This document shows, piece by piece, positions 1-6,685 of a DNA stretch of 46,973 nucleotides (position 1 is its first letter; each line of letters starts with the position of its first letter). This stretch comes from JAGOVB01 sp964577365. Its GTDB lineage: Bacteria; Patescibacteriota; Minisyncoccia; Phycocordibacterales; PALSA-1337. The DNA lies in the NCBI GenBank assembly GCA_964577365.1, contig CAZNYP010000007.1:1-46973 (forward strand), read 5' to 3'. The notes under the pieces were generated by a model. It saw nothing but the letters and a program-made list of their open reading frames with translations, did not search any database and was not told the DNA's origin. A program made the position numbers and the translations under genes.

Positions 1-52
1 TAAGTCGTAACAAGGCACGGGTAGCGGAAGCTGCTCGTGGATTATTTCAAAT
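1..52 (+). rRNA. rrs: 16S ribosomal RNA, 3' end (partial)
   Basis: The first bases match the conserved 16S segment GUCGUAACAAGG. Helix 45 follows: bases 16-25 pair with 30-39 around a GGAA tetraloop at 26-29, the site of the KsgA dimethyladenosines. The alignment to E. coli is gap-free to the 3' end. The tail after helix 45 (bases 40-52) reads GATTATTTCAAAT where GATCACCTCCTTA is expected, so the CCUCC anti-Shine-Dalgarno core is absent. The mature end is placed by alignment only; the rest of the gene lies to the left of the window. Confidence 0.93.
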
Positions 53-297
53 TGATCAACGGTAGTATCGAAAGATATTTACCTGACCGTGTCGATTAGT
101 TAACGAAAGTTAATTCAAAAGAAATTGTTCTAAACTTCAAATGTGAACACTCAGCTCGAGAGAGGAAGAGCAAATGGTCGGTGCCCTCTATAGAGGCACG
201 GACCGATGAACGGAACAAAATAAAGAATACTATTTTGAACCACTGGAAAAAGTTTTGTGTATGCACTATCGTATTAAGTTTTTAAATAAAAGGGGAC
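53..297 (+). other. 16S rRNA downstream spacer, no gene seen
   Basis: No tRNA, 23S start or credible reading frame is visible in these 245 bases. The segment has local hairpins, for example near 178-207, where GTGCC and GGCAC arms flank the palindrome CTCTATAGAG. It is probably the processed 3' trailer of the 16S transcript, because a terminator follows at 298-328. The 23S gene is therefore not directly linked to this 16S gene. Confidence 0.6.
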
Positions 298-328
298 AAA
301 ACAAGACATTGACAAGATGTCTTGTTTT
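298..328 (+). terminator. Intrinsic terminator of the 16S transcript
   Basis: A 12-bp inverted repeat, AAAACAAGACAT (298-309) and ATGTCTTGTTTT (317-328), with a 7-base loop, runs into a T-rich tail (322-331). It is AT-rich but long. It overlaps the -35 region of the next promoter, so the same palindrome could also act as an operator. Confidence 0.7.
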
Positions 329-337
329 TGTTATAAT
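309..337 (+). promoter_or_regulatory. Perfect consensus sigma-70 promoter
   Basis: TTGACA (309-314), a spacer of exactly 17 bases and TATAAT (332-337) match the housekeeping consensus at every position. Transcription should start near 344. The -35 box lies inside the loop and 3' arm side of the terminator hairpin of the 16S transcript. It is the strongest-looking promoter in the window and drives either the small membrane protein at 436 or that gene plus tRNA-Ile. Confidence 0.85.
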
Positions 338-435
338 ACATAACAGTCCGTTTTCCCTAAGGCTGAATGCGCATTGCCGGCAAAATATATTCTGACCGGG
401 GTAATGTGGAAAACGAAACCCACGTAGGAGGTCCT

Positions 436-618
436 ATGGGTCGTAGACAAAGACAAGGACTGACTGACAGAGAGCTACTTCAGCTCATCATGCTTCCCCT
501 CGTACTCATCGCACACTATTGGAAGGAGATAATTTGGAAGGCATGTTTGGTTGTTGGAATCCTCGCTGCTGGTTGGCTCGTAGTAGTGCTATGGTTCACT
601 CTTCCGTTTTTCGGGTGA
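436..618 (+). CDS. Small membrane protein, 60 aa, unknown function
   Basis: I do not recognise this protein. From the ATG at 436 it has a basic N-terminus (MGRRQRQ) and two hydrophobic stretches, about residues 15-28 and 36-58, so two membrane segments or a hairpin are likely. The start is chosen because AGGAGG (426-431) lies 4 bases upstream, a textbook Shine-Dalgarno; an in-frame ATG at 367 would add 23 residues. This is odd in a genome whose 16S tail lacks the complementary CCUCC. The leader can fold: GACC 394-397 with GGTC 430-433, and GGGT 399-402 with ACCC 418-421, which would cover the Shine-Dalgarno. A GC-rich terminator follows. The gene may be acquired. Confidence 0.6.
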   Translation: MGRRQRQGLTDRELLQLIMLPLVLIAHYWKEIIWKACLVVGILAAGWLVVVLWFTLPFFG

Positions 619-625
619 ACTAGTC

Positions 626-655
626 GGGCGCCGTAGACTTCAAGTCGCGGCGCCC
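626..655 (+). terminator. GC-rich intrinsic terminator
   Basis: GGGCGCCG (626-633) pairs with CGGCGCCC (648-655), with an inner GAC/GTC helix. The downstream tail is only moderately T-rich (TCAATCGTTGTCTTTTC). It closes the small membrane-protein transcript just before tRNA-Ile. Confidence 0.65.
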
Positions 656-706
656 TCAATCGTTGTCTTTTCTTCATTTTTCTGGTAGATTTGACCGTAT
701 TCGTAT

Positions 707-779
707 GCGCGTATAGCTCAGTTGGTAGAGCACATCACTGATACTGATGGGGTCCTAGGTTCGAATCCTAGTACGCGCA
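707..779 (+). tRNA. tRNA-Ile (anticodon GAT)
   Basis: A complete cloverleaf is visible. The acceptor stem is GCGCGTA (707-713) with TACGCGC (772-778), the D-arm contains AGTTGGTAGA, the anticodon stem is CATCA/TGATG around loop CTGATAC (anticodon GAT), and the T-arm is CTAGG-TTCGAAT-CCTAG. The discriminator base is A. The 3' CCA is not fully encoded and must be added. tRNA-Ile(GAT) often sits in the 16S-23S spacer; here it is about 650 bases past 16S, beyond a terminator, and no 23S follows. Confidence 0.96.
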
Positions 780-790
780 CAAAGAAGAAG

Positions 791-830
791 CCCCTCACAG
801 GGCGACTCGTGTGGTCAACCCTCTGAGGGG
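791..830 (-). terminator. Terminator overlapping the end of the minus-strand orphan gene
   Basis: CCCCTCACAGGG (791-802) and CCCTCTGAGGGG (819-830) form a 12-bp stem with one mismatch. On the minus strand it is followed by CTTCTTCTTTG. The stem includes the last codons and flanks the stop codon (815-817) of the gene it terminates. Confidence 0.65.
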
Positions 831-1312
831 ACAGTGGCTCGCATCTTGAAATAAATCGGATCGAGCTGGTGTTTCTTTTTCGTGTCTCGTTGTTTCTTCG
901 GCAATTGTGGAACGGGCGAATCTAGACTGCGCACCAGGTCACAAAACATTCCATAAGAAAGGGGAAACGAGATAAGGTATTTTTTACCGATGTAGATTTG
1001 CACGGCGCCCCGAAGGCCGAGCATGAGTGATGATCTGAGCTTTCCGAGCGCTCTCGACATCAAGAACTCGATTCTGGCGGAATCAACCATACTCACATCA
1101 GCCTCTTCTTCGGTTTTAGGCTGATTTTCCTCAAAACGTACACAGATATTTGTGCTGTATTTCGCAAAGAGCTCGCTCATCTTCCCAAACGCATTGCGCC
1201 GAGGAACAAAGACGAGCCCGATAGTCTGTCCAGCACAGCACGTACGCAATCGCTTCGAGATGATCTCAAGGCTGATACCGTCTCTTTCTTTCATAGATAG
1301 CTGTTTGGCCAT
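815..1312 (-). CDS. Hypothetical protein, 165 aa (orphan)
   Basis: I recognise no family. The sequence begins MAKQLSMKERDG and is basic, soluble-looking and without clear membrane segments. It has two short hydrophobic patches, around residues 95-105 and 110-125, and a Lys/Arg-rich segment near residues 138-150. It is a single gene divergent from the membrane protein at 1402, with its own -10 (TAGTAT) and terminator. Its stop lies inside the terminator stem. Genuine coding is likely because the frame is long, begins a sensible distance after a promoter and ends at a strong hairpin. A secreted or DNA-binding role cannot be argued from what is visible. Confidence 0.6.
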   Translation of the reverse strand: MAKQLSMKERDGISLEIISKRLRTCCAGQTIGLVFVPRRNAFGKMSELFAKYSTNICVRFEENQPKTEEEADVSMVDSARIEFLMSRALGKLRSSLMLGLRGAVQIYIGKKYLISFPLSYGMFCDLVRSLDSPVPQLPKKQRDTKKKHQLDPIYFKMRATVPSEG

Positions 1313-1330
1313 AAAGAACGGTTTTCCGCC

Positions 1331-1374
1331 ATACTACCACACAAGCATTTAATGTAAAATCTCCGTGGTATAAT
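1331..1374. promoter_or_regulatory. Divergent promoters
   Basis: On the minus strand, TTTACA (1358-1353) and TAGTAT (1336-1331) are 16 bases apart and precede the gene starting at 1312. On the plus strand, TATAAT (1369-1374) precedes the gene starting at 1402 with a leader of about 20 bases. The plus-strand -35 is weak. Confidence 0.5.
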
Positions 1375-1401
1375 ATCGTCAATTAATATTTAATAAAATT
1401 T

Positions 1402-1938
1402 ATGGGACGAAAAATAAGTGATGTGGTGGGGTTGTTCTTTGTTTTGTGTGTCGGAGTACTCACACTAGTGTGTCTACTAGGTGTGTGGAACTTTATCGAA
1501 GGTGATGTCATTATCAAAACCCTCGCAACCGTCGGCATCGTCGCATTTGCTTCGGTTATCTCACTCTTTGCATCAAAATCAATGGGCAACGGTGACGAAG
1601 GAGCAAACGAGATCAGTCCATACCTCCCACTCTTTACCTCACTTCGATACTTTACCTCAACTCTCCTCATCGTCTCAGTCGCTATCCTCGCGCTCGTCGG
1701 TATCATGAGTATTTGGGACCTTATCACTGACAAGGACGTCATCACAAAGACCGTCGTGTCTATGGTCATCCTCGCTTTCTCTTCATTTATCGTCATCACC
1801 ACCTGTGCAAGTCGTGAAAATCGTACTATTTTCGGAAAAGTAAAAGAGGGAAATGGTCATATGTCAGTCGCAGGTATCATTGTCCTCCTCCTCATAGGGG
1901 TATGGCTACTTCCAGTGCTTCTCGCTATCGTTCGATAA
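1402..1938 (+). CDS. Integral membrane protein with internal duplication, 178 aa
   Basis: Four or five strongly hydrophobic segments are visible, the last at about residues 155-176. Residues about 11-55 and 70-118 repeat the same plan: a membrane helix ending in GVW or SIW, a short acidic link (FIEGDVIIKT versus LITDKDVITKT), then a second helix. This indicates tandem duplication of a two-helix unit. No catalytic motif is visible and the function is unknown. Its stop is about 40 bases before the pyruvate kinase start, but that gene has its own -10, so the two are probably separate units. Confidence 0.75.
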   Translation: MGRKISDVVGLFFVLCVGVLTLVCLLGVWNFIEGDVIIKTLATVGIVAFASVISLFASKSMGNGDEGANEISPYLPLFTSLRYFTSTLLIVSVAILALVGIMSIWDLITDKDVITKTVVSMVILAFSSFIVITTCASRENRTIFGKVKEGNGHMSVAGIIVLLLIGVWLLPVLLAIVR

Positions 1939-1970
1939 TCAGGCTTTATTTTTTAGCCAAAATACTGTAG

Positions 1971-1976
1971 TATGAT
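1971..1976 (+). promoter_or_regulatory. -10 of pyruvate kinase, leaderless start
   Basis: TATGAT (1971-1976) ends 5 bases before the ATG at 1982, so the predicted first transcribed base falls at or next to the start codon. No ribosome-binding site can fit. Confidence 0.6.
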
Positions 1977-1981
1977 TGGCT

Positions 1982-3361
1982 ATGATTACAAAGAAAACAA
2001 AGATAGTGTGTACGATCGGTCCAGCGACCTCATCGACAGAAAAGCTAGGAGAACTACTAGTAGCGGGTATGAATGTGGTGCGCTTGAACTTCTCTCACGG
2101 AGATTTTGCTGAGCATCAGGGAAAAGTAGACAACTTGGTCAAGGCTATGAAGAAAACAGGCCTCCCTTGTGCTGTTATGCAGGACTTGAGTGGACCAAAG
2201 ATCCGCACAGGAGAATTTGAAAAAGGAGTGATCACCCTCAAAGAAGGTCAAAAATTTACTCTGACCACTGAAAAGATCATGGGAAATGAAGAGCGAGTTT
2301 CTGTAAACTATGCTCCACTTCCAAAAGAAGTAAAGAAAGGTGGAACCATCATGATCCACGATGGTAAACGAAAGCTCGAAATCATCGATATAAAGGGCAA
2401 CGAAGTCATTTGTAAAGTCATCGTAGGTGGTGAGATAAAGAGCCGACGTGGTATCAACCTCCCAGGCGCATACCTCTCTATCAGTTCACTTACCGACAAA
2501 GACAAGTCAGACATCGCTTTTGGTATCAAAAATAATGTAGATTTCTTTGCATTTTCTTTTGTACGACGTGCCGCTGATGCACTCGAGCTCCGTGCCATTC
2601 TCGACAAAAACAAATCAAAGGCAAAAATCATAGCAAAGATCGAAGACGTAGAGGGTCTAGAAAACTATGACCAGCTTCTCGAAGTCGTCGACGGCGTGAT
2701 GGTAGCTCGTGGTGATCTCGCTATCGAGATCGGTGCTGAAAATGTTCCTCTGGCACAAAAGGAGATGATTGAAAAGTGTAACAAGGCTGGAAAGTTCGTG
2801 ATCACTGCGACTCACATGCTCGAGACCATGATCAAAAACCCAGTTCCTACTCGTGCAGAGGTGAGTGATATCGCAAATGCTATCCTCGATGGTACTGATG
2901 CGATCATGCTTTCAGAGGAAACTACTCTCGGAGACTTTCCGATCGAAGCAGTACAGACGATGACCCGTGTCGCACAAAAGATCGAAGCAAGTGAACATTT
3001 CCATATTCACCGAAACGGCAGTATCCATACCGGTACTCCATTTGATCTCATTGCAGAGTCAGCAGTCGCATGTGCAGAAGGGGGAGATGCAAAATTGATG
3101 ATTGCGGTGACCGACTCTCAGGATGAGGCACAGGCTATCGCATCGGTGAAACCACACTGCCCAGTTCTCATCGCGACAACGAGCCAGGTAGTCGCAAACC
3201 AGATAAATGTTGGCTTCGGACTCTACCCACTAGTACTCAAAAAAGGTGAGGGACTGAAAGAGGCAAAGGCGTATGCACTCAAGCTAAAACACATCAAAAA
3301 GGGCGATACGATCATTGCACTTTCTGACAAAGAGTGTTCTGTTTCTATCCAAACCGTATAA
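1982..3361 (+). CDS. pyk: Pyruvate kinase
   Basis: Converts phosphoenolpyruvate and ADP to pyruvate and ATP, the last step of glycolysis in the cytoplasm. Visible hallmarks are the N-terminal KTKIVCTIGPATSS strand, GMNVVRLNFSHG (substrate and cation site), GPKIRTGEF at the B-domain boundary, the active-site lysine in IIAKIED, VMVARGDLAIEIG, ATHMLETM and DAIMLSEETTLGDFP. At 459 residues it has normal bacterial length without the extra PEP-utiliser domain. The ATG at 1982 is preferred to the TTG at 1976 because TTG would overlap the -10 box. GDLAIEI and ATHMLETM differ slightly from the usual GDLGVEI and ATQMLESM. It appears monocistronic; a hairpin follows at 3397. Confidence 0.95.
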   Translation: MITKKTKIVCTIGPATSSTEKLGELLVAGMNVVRLNFSHGDFAEHQGKVDNLVKAMKKTGLPCAVMQDLSGPKIRTGEFEKGVITLKEGQKFTLTTEKIMGNEERVSVNYAPLPKEVKKGGTIMIHDGKRKLEIIDIKGNEVICKVIVGGEIKSRRGINLPGAYLSISSLTDKDKSDIAFGIKNNVDFFAFSFVRRAADALELRAILDKNKSKAKIIAKIEDVEGLENYDQLLEVVDGVMVARGDLAIEIGAENVPLAQKEMIEKCNKAGKFVITATHMLETMIKNPVPTRAEVSDIANAILDGTDAIMLSEETTLGDFPIEAVQTMTRVAQKIEASEHFHIHRNGSIHTGTPFDLIAESAVACAEGGDAKLMIAVTDSQDEAQAIASVKPHCPVLIATTSQVVANQINVGFGLYPLVLKKGEGLKEAKAYALKLKHIKKGDTIIALSDKECSVSIQTV

Positions 3362-3396
3362 GCATCGGCCGAAATAAATTTTTTGTTAACATTCTT

Positions 3397-3423
3397 GGGA
3401 TAACTCACATGCGGGGTTATCCC
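3397..3423 (+). terminator. Hairpin between pyk and radC
   Basis: GGGATAAC (3397-3404) pairs with GTTATCCC (3416-3423). No run of T follows, so it is a weak terminator. It ends 7 bases before the radC -10 and covers its -35 region, so an operator role is also possible. Confidence 0.45.
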
Positions 3424-3430
3424 TTGATGT

Positions 3431-3436
3431 TATAAT
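3431..3436 (+). promoter_or_regulatory. -10 of radC, leaderless start
   Basis: A perfect TATAAT (3431-3436) ends 6 bases before the ATG at 3443. The expected transcription start coincides with the A of the start codon. Confidence 0.65.
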
Positions 3437-3442
3437 GCGTGC

Positions 3443-4165
3443 ATGAATACGATGTACCGCATAAAAGACAGCCTAATTCTCTCGAGCAAACAGTACGTAC
3501 TAAAAGTGCGTGATTTGCCGCAGGACCTGCAGCCACGCGAACGTATGGTTGCAAATGGCCCAGGCATCTTGTCCATGGCTGAGCTACTGTCTATCGTTCT
3601 CGGATCCGGCACGGTCAAAGAAGGCGTGCTCGAAATGACCGCACGTATTGTCCGCGAGTACGGTGAGCGTACACTCGTTTCAGAGTTAAATCCCTCAAAA
3701 CTTGCTACAGATCTCGATATCCCGCTCTACAGAGCCTGCCAGATCGTCGCGTGTGGAGAGATTGGTCGCAGATTGTACCAAAAAAGCGAATCAGGATTTA
3801 AAACTATTCGTAGTGCAAAAGATGTCTACGAATATGTCCAGGACATGCGTTTTCTGCCAAAGGAACATCTTCGAGGGCTGTATCTCAACATTCATCATCG
3901 GGTGATCCACGACGAAGTCATCAGTATCGGTACGGTAGATGCAAACATCATTCATCCCCGAGATGTCTTTCGCCCTGCGATCGAACACAATGCTGTCGCA
4001 GTAGTCCTCGTGCACAACCATCCTTCAAATGTGCCCACACCGAGCGAACAGGACCTCCTCGTGACCACACAGCTCATCGAAGCGGGCAAGATGATGGGGA
4101 TAGCAGTCCTCGACCATGTCATCGTGACCAAGGATGAATTTATCAGTATCAATGCCCATTACTAA
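3443..4165 (+). CDS. radC: RadC family JAB1/MPN metalloprotein
   Basis: A UPF0758/RadC-type protein of 240 residues. The N-terminal part has a helix-hairpin-helix-like segment (residues about 87-110). The C-terminal MPN domain carries the zinc motif in LVHNHPSNVPTPSEQD, where two histidines and the aspartate are the metal ligands; the motif's upstream acidic residue is in DEVISIGTVD. The cellular role is not firmly established for the family; it has been linked to DNA repair and transformation and is probably a metallo-isopeptidase-like fold. The ATG at 3443 follows the -10 at leaderless spacing. The stop is one base before the next start (4167). Confidence 0.93.
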   Translation: MNTMYRIKDSLILSSKQYVLKVRDLPQDLQPRERMVANGPGILSMAELLSIVLGSGTVKEGVLEMTARIVREYGERTLVSELNPSKLATDLDIPLYRACQIVACGEIGRRLYQKSESGFKTIRSAKDVYEYVQDMRFLPKEHLRGLYLNIHHRVIHDEVISIGTVDANIIHPRDVFRPAIEHNAVAVVLVHNHPSNVPTPSEQDLLVTTQLIEAGKMMGIAVLDHVIVTKDEFISINAHY

Positions 4166-4166
4166 C

Positions 4167-4430
4167 ATGTACAAAATATACAGCGTTCCCATGCACATAG
4201 CGTATCCAAAGATCCTGCGAGACTCTCCTCGGAGTGATAGCGACATCCTCATGGATCGGTACCTAAATGATATCTATACGATATACATGAACAAACTTTC
4301 CGCTTTTGTTCTCTATCGCAATGATGATCCAAACGGAGTGAACCAATTACGTGCTATGCTTGAAGAAATTATAAAAGTACGTAATCTATTGAATAACAAT
4401 GTCGACGTACAAAACCTTTCTCAAGGGTAA
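4167..4430 (+). CDS. Hypothetical protein, 87 aa
   Basis: I do not recognise a family. Starting at the ATG at 4167, one base after the radC stop, it reads MYKIYSVPMHIAYPK and ends in a helical segment (LRAMLEEIIKVRNLLNN). There is no membrane segment or cysteine motif. It overlaps the start of the MurD-like gene by 32 bases. An in-frame upstream ATG at 4134 lies within radC and is less likely. Its tight spacing suggests an operon with radC and the Mur ligase. Confidence 0.6.
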   Translation: MYKIYSVPMHIAYPKILRDSPRSDSDILMDRYLNDIYTIYMNKLSAFVLYRNDDPNGVNQLRAMLEEIIKVRNLLNNNVDVQNLSQG

Positions 4431-5664
4431 ACATGTCCTCGTCGTAGGACTCGGTCCGGATGGAGAACTCGCTCCTGATGTGGTTTTTCTCCTGAAAATG
4501 GGTGTCCAGGTCACGGTGGCTGATATGCGTAGCGAGTCGCGCATAGAGCCTGCCGTACGCAAAATCCAGGCTGCTGGTATGGCCCAGTTTTATTTTGGAA
4601 ATATGGGTAGAGAGCTCATCGAGGGGAAGGACCTCCTTTTGAAATCCCCTGATGTGCCGTACGATGTACCATGCATAGAGGAGGCGATCGATCGTGGTAT
4701 CGCTGTGGAGACACCGAGTACTTTTTTGCTCAAACTCGCTCCACCCATCACACTCATCGGAGTCCTGGGTCTCTGTGGCAAAAGCACCGTCGCACATTTT
4801 ATCCATAACAGTCTCGACGATATTTTTGATGATGAACAATCATTTTGGTATACCGATGCAAAACCCAGCCAGGGGACTCTATCTATTTTGAAAAAAGTAA
4901 AAAAGGGTGATGTGGTCCTCGCGAGCATCACTGATGCCGAGTACCGTGCTTTTAAACAGGCGCATATGAGTCCTCACGTGGCCGTTATCACTACACCCCT
5001 GCAGGATCATACCATCCTCGAGTATCAGACGTACAATAACTTTTTGATAGGAAATGATGCGACGATTGATTCACTAAAGAGCGCAAATGTAAAAGCAAAA
5101 ATGCTGCGAACCGGGGCAGGGATCATCCCCGCACGCTGGGATACCGCTGCATTCTTTGCACATATCCGTGAAAACATGGCACTCGCACTGCGTGTGGCAG
5201 AGCTCTTCAAGGTAGATCTCGATACTATCCAGACAAAGTTCGAGGACTTCAAAGGACTAAAGGGACGCCTCGAATTTGTAAAAAAGTATTCGGGCATCGA
5301 CTATTTCAACGATACACGCAGCGTGCGTCCTTACTCGACTGCACATGCATTGCGAACTATTGGAGGCGCGAACGATACCGTCCTCATTTTAGGCGGGGTA
5401 CAGCATACCGAGGATCTCTATGATCTGGGCAAGGCCATCGAGACCCATGTGAAAAAAATCATCCTCATTCCTGGCAGCGGTACCATGCAGCTGCACAACC
5501 TTTTTCCCGAGAGTATATATGCAAAAAATATCGAAGAAGCCGTAGACCTTTCTCGTCAGTATGCTGATCGTGGTGGCAAGGTGCTCTTTAGTCCAGCTTT
5601 TCCACCGCAGACGAGTACACGCGATCGTGGAGATCAGTTTGTAAAAGCAGTAAAGAAGCTCTAG
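4399..5664 (+). CDS. murD: MurD-like ligase (UDP-MurNAc-Ala:D-Glu ligase), divergent
   Basis: The order of motifs is that of MurD, which adds D-glutamate to UDP-MurNAc-L-alanine: an N-terminal Rossmann segment (HVLVVGLGPDG), an ATP loop at about residue 125, FKGLKGRLEFV (usual F.GL.HR.E), YFNDTRSVRPYST (usual NDSKATN), VLILGGVQHTEDL and VLFSPAFPPQTST (usual SPAxxSFD). Key positions drift: the P-loop is GLCGKST rather than GTNGKTT, and the lysine of NDSKATN is Arg. It may be a real but divergent MurD, or a Mur-like protein with altered activity. Its length of 421 aa is near normal. It shares the palindrome CTAG with the opposing gene, each using it for its TAG stop. Confidence 0.8.
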   Translation: MSTYKTFLKGKHVLVVGLGPDGELAPDVVFLLKMGVQVTVADMRSESRIEPAVRKIQAAGMAQFYFGNMGRELIEGKDLLLKSPDVPYDVPCIEEAIDRGIAVETPSTFLLKLAPPITLIGVLGLCGKSTVAHFIHNSLDDIFDDEQSFWYTDAKPSQGTLSILKKVKKGDVVLASITDAEYRAFKQAHMSPHVAVITTPLQDHTILEYQTYNNFLIGNDATIDSLKSANVKAKMLRTGAGIIPARWDTAAFFAHIRENMALALRVAELFKVDLDTIQTKFEDFKGLKGRLEFVKKYSGIDYFNDTRSVRPYSTAHALRTIGGANDTVLILGGVQHTEDLYDLGKAIETHVKKIILIPGSGTMQLHNLFPESIYAKNIEEAVDLSRQYADRGGKVLFSPAFPPQTSTRDRGDQFVKAVKKL

Positions 5665-6482
5665 TTTCCGGTGATGATGCAGGCGATCGTACCTTCGAGT
5701 TTTTCACCTGTATAGATCGCTTCCATAAGCCCTGCGACTGAGAGTACTCCGTTTGGTGAGAGGGATAGATCCGTATGTCGTTTTACGAGAGCTTGTGCCG
5801 TCTGTATATTTTCATTTGTGGCTATATATGCATCGGCGACGAGGGCTTTTATTTTTTCTTTTCGGAGGGCTATCTTGTCGACGATGGCATCTGCAGTAGA
5901 CTCCTCGGTCTGGTCGCTCATCGCACCTATAGCATCTGCTATCGGGTGACAGCTCGTCGTCTGCACCACGTATACCTTTACTGAACGTAGCTCGGTAGCA
6001 AGAGCCTGGGCGAGCGTCCCTGATGAAGCTGGTACAAAGACCGCCTGCAGCCCAGGAATGGTCAGGAGCTCGTTTGCAAGGGGTGCATAGCCATGGAGTG
6101 CCACATCATCATTTGACTGTCGTAGAGGCGCTATACCGCTCTGTGTGAGGGCCTGGAGGGGTCTCTCGACCTGGTGGAGACGGATGTTTCCACCACAGAG
6201 ATCCTGGAGGGTGTAGAGCTTTTTTGTGTTTATCTTTTTTCCGACATATATATCGAGTTCTACATTTTTTTCTTTGGCATACAGGGCGGCCGCGATGGCA
6301 GCATTTCCCGATGAGGAAATGGCAAAATGAAATATGCCTTTTTGCATATAGTGATCCATCATGACCGGGATAGAGCGGCCCTTGTGAGACTTTAGTGGGT
6401 GGAGGTCCTCACGCTTGAAAAAGAGGCGAGGTACACCTATCTCCGCGGCTAGATTTGCATATTCTTCATGCGGTGTTATCAT
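5661..6482 (-). CDS. PLP-dependent enzyme, threonine synthase/dehydratase fold
   Basis: A fold-type II pyridoxal-phosphate enzyme of 273 residues. FFKREDLHPLKSHKGR carries the probable Schiff-base lysine (K32 or K35), SSSGNAAIAAA is the substrate-carboxylate loop, and VPASSGTLAQAL is the phosphate-binding region. The family includes threonine synthase, serine and threonine dehydratases and cysteine synthase; the exact substrate cannot be read from sequence. It is shorter than most relatives (300-400 aa). It has its own promoter: TAGTAT on the minus strand lies 6 bases before the ATG. The D-amino-acid and peptidoglycan context is suggestive, but a role there is only an inference. Confidence 0.8.
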   Translation of the reverse strand: MITPHEEYANLAAEIGVPRLFFKREDLHPLKSHKGRSIPVMMDHYMQKGIFHFAISSSGNAAIAAALYAKEKNVELDIYVGKKINTKKLYTLQDLCGGNIRLHQVERPLQALTQSGIAPLRQSNDDVALHGYAPLANELLTIPGLQAVFVPASSGTLAQALATELRSVKVYVVQTTSCHPIADAIGAMSDQTEESTADAIVDKIALRKEKIKALVADAYIATNENIQTAQALVKRHTDLSLSPNGVLSVAGLMEAIYTGEKLEGTIACIITGN

Positions 6483-6488
6483 ATTTCC

Positions 6489-6494
6489 ATACTA
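6489..6494 (-). promoter_or_regulatory. -10 of the PLP-enzyme gene, leaderless start
   Basis: TAGTAT on the minus strand (6494-6489) is followed by 6 bases and the ATG at 6482. A TAGTAT hexamer also precedes the orphan genes starting at 1312 and 14208. Confidence 0.5.
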
Positions 6495-6520
6495 ACCTTT
6501 TTTAAGTAAAAATTAAAGCC

Positions 6521-6685
6521 ATGAAGACTATTTGCCCAGAGTGCAAGAACAATGTAGACCTAAGTGGGTACCCAAACCTCGCCGTAGGTGCAGTCATTGA
6601 ATGCAGTATGTGCGGTATCACACTCCTTATAAATAAGATCGAAGGGGACGACGTTTCTACTGAGATTGTTGACGAAGGGAAATAG
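6521..6685 (+). CDS. LysW-like zinc-ribbon protein, 54 aa
   Basis: A complete small gene: CPEC (residues 5-8) and CSMC (residues 28-31) form a two-knuckle zinc ribbon, followed by an acidic tail (EGDDVSTEIVDEGK). This arrangement resembles LysW, the amino-group carrier protein of lysine/arginine biosynthesis. LysW ends in EDWGE, with the terminal Glu carrying the amino acid; here the tail ends in DEGK, so the carrier function is uncertain. No lysX or lysZ partner is adjacent. Codon use matches the neighbours. The last 29 bases overlap the convergent NUDIX gene. Confidence 0.7.
   Translation: MKTICPECKNNVDLSGYPNLAVGAVIECSMCGITLLINKIEGDDVSTEIVDEGK

Noticed and set aside
39..52. The unusual 16S tail as a contig-edge artefact
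   Set aside because: The sequence continues uninterrupted into the spacer, terminator and genes, the alignment stays in register through helix 45 with compensated stem pairs, and the leaderless start pattern agrees independently. It still needs confirmation from reads.
1976..1981. TTG start for pyruvate kinase
   Set aside because: It would overlap the -10 box, and the ATG at 1982 gives the standard N-terminus.
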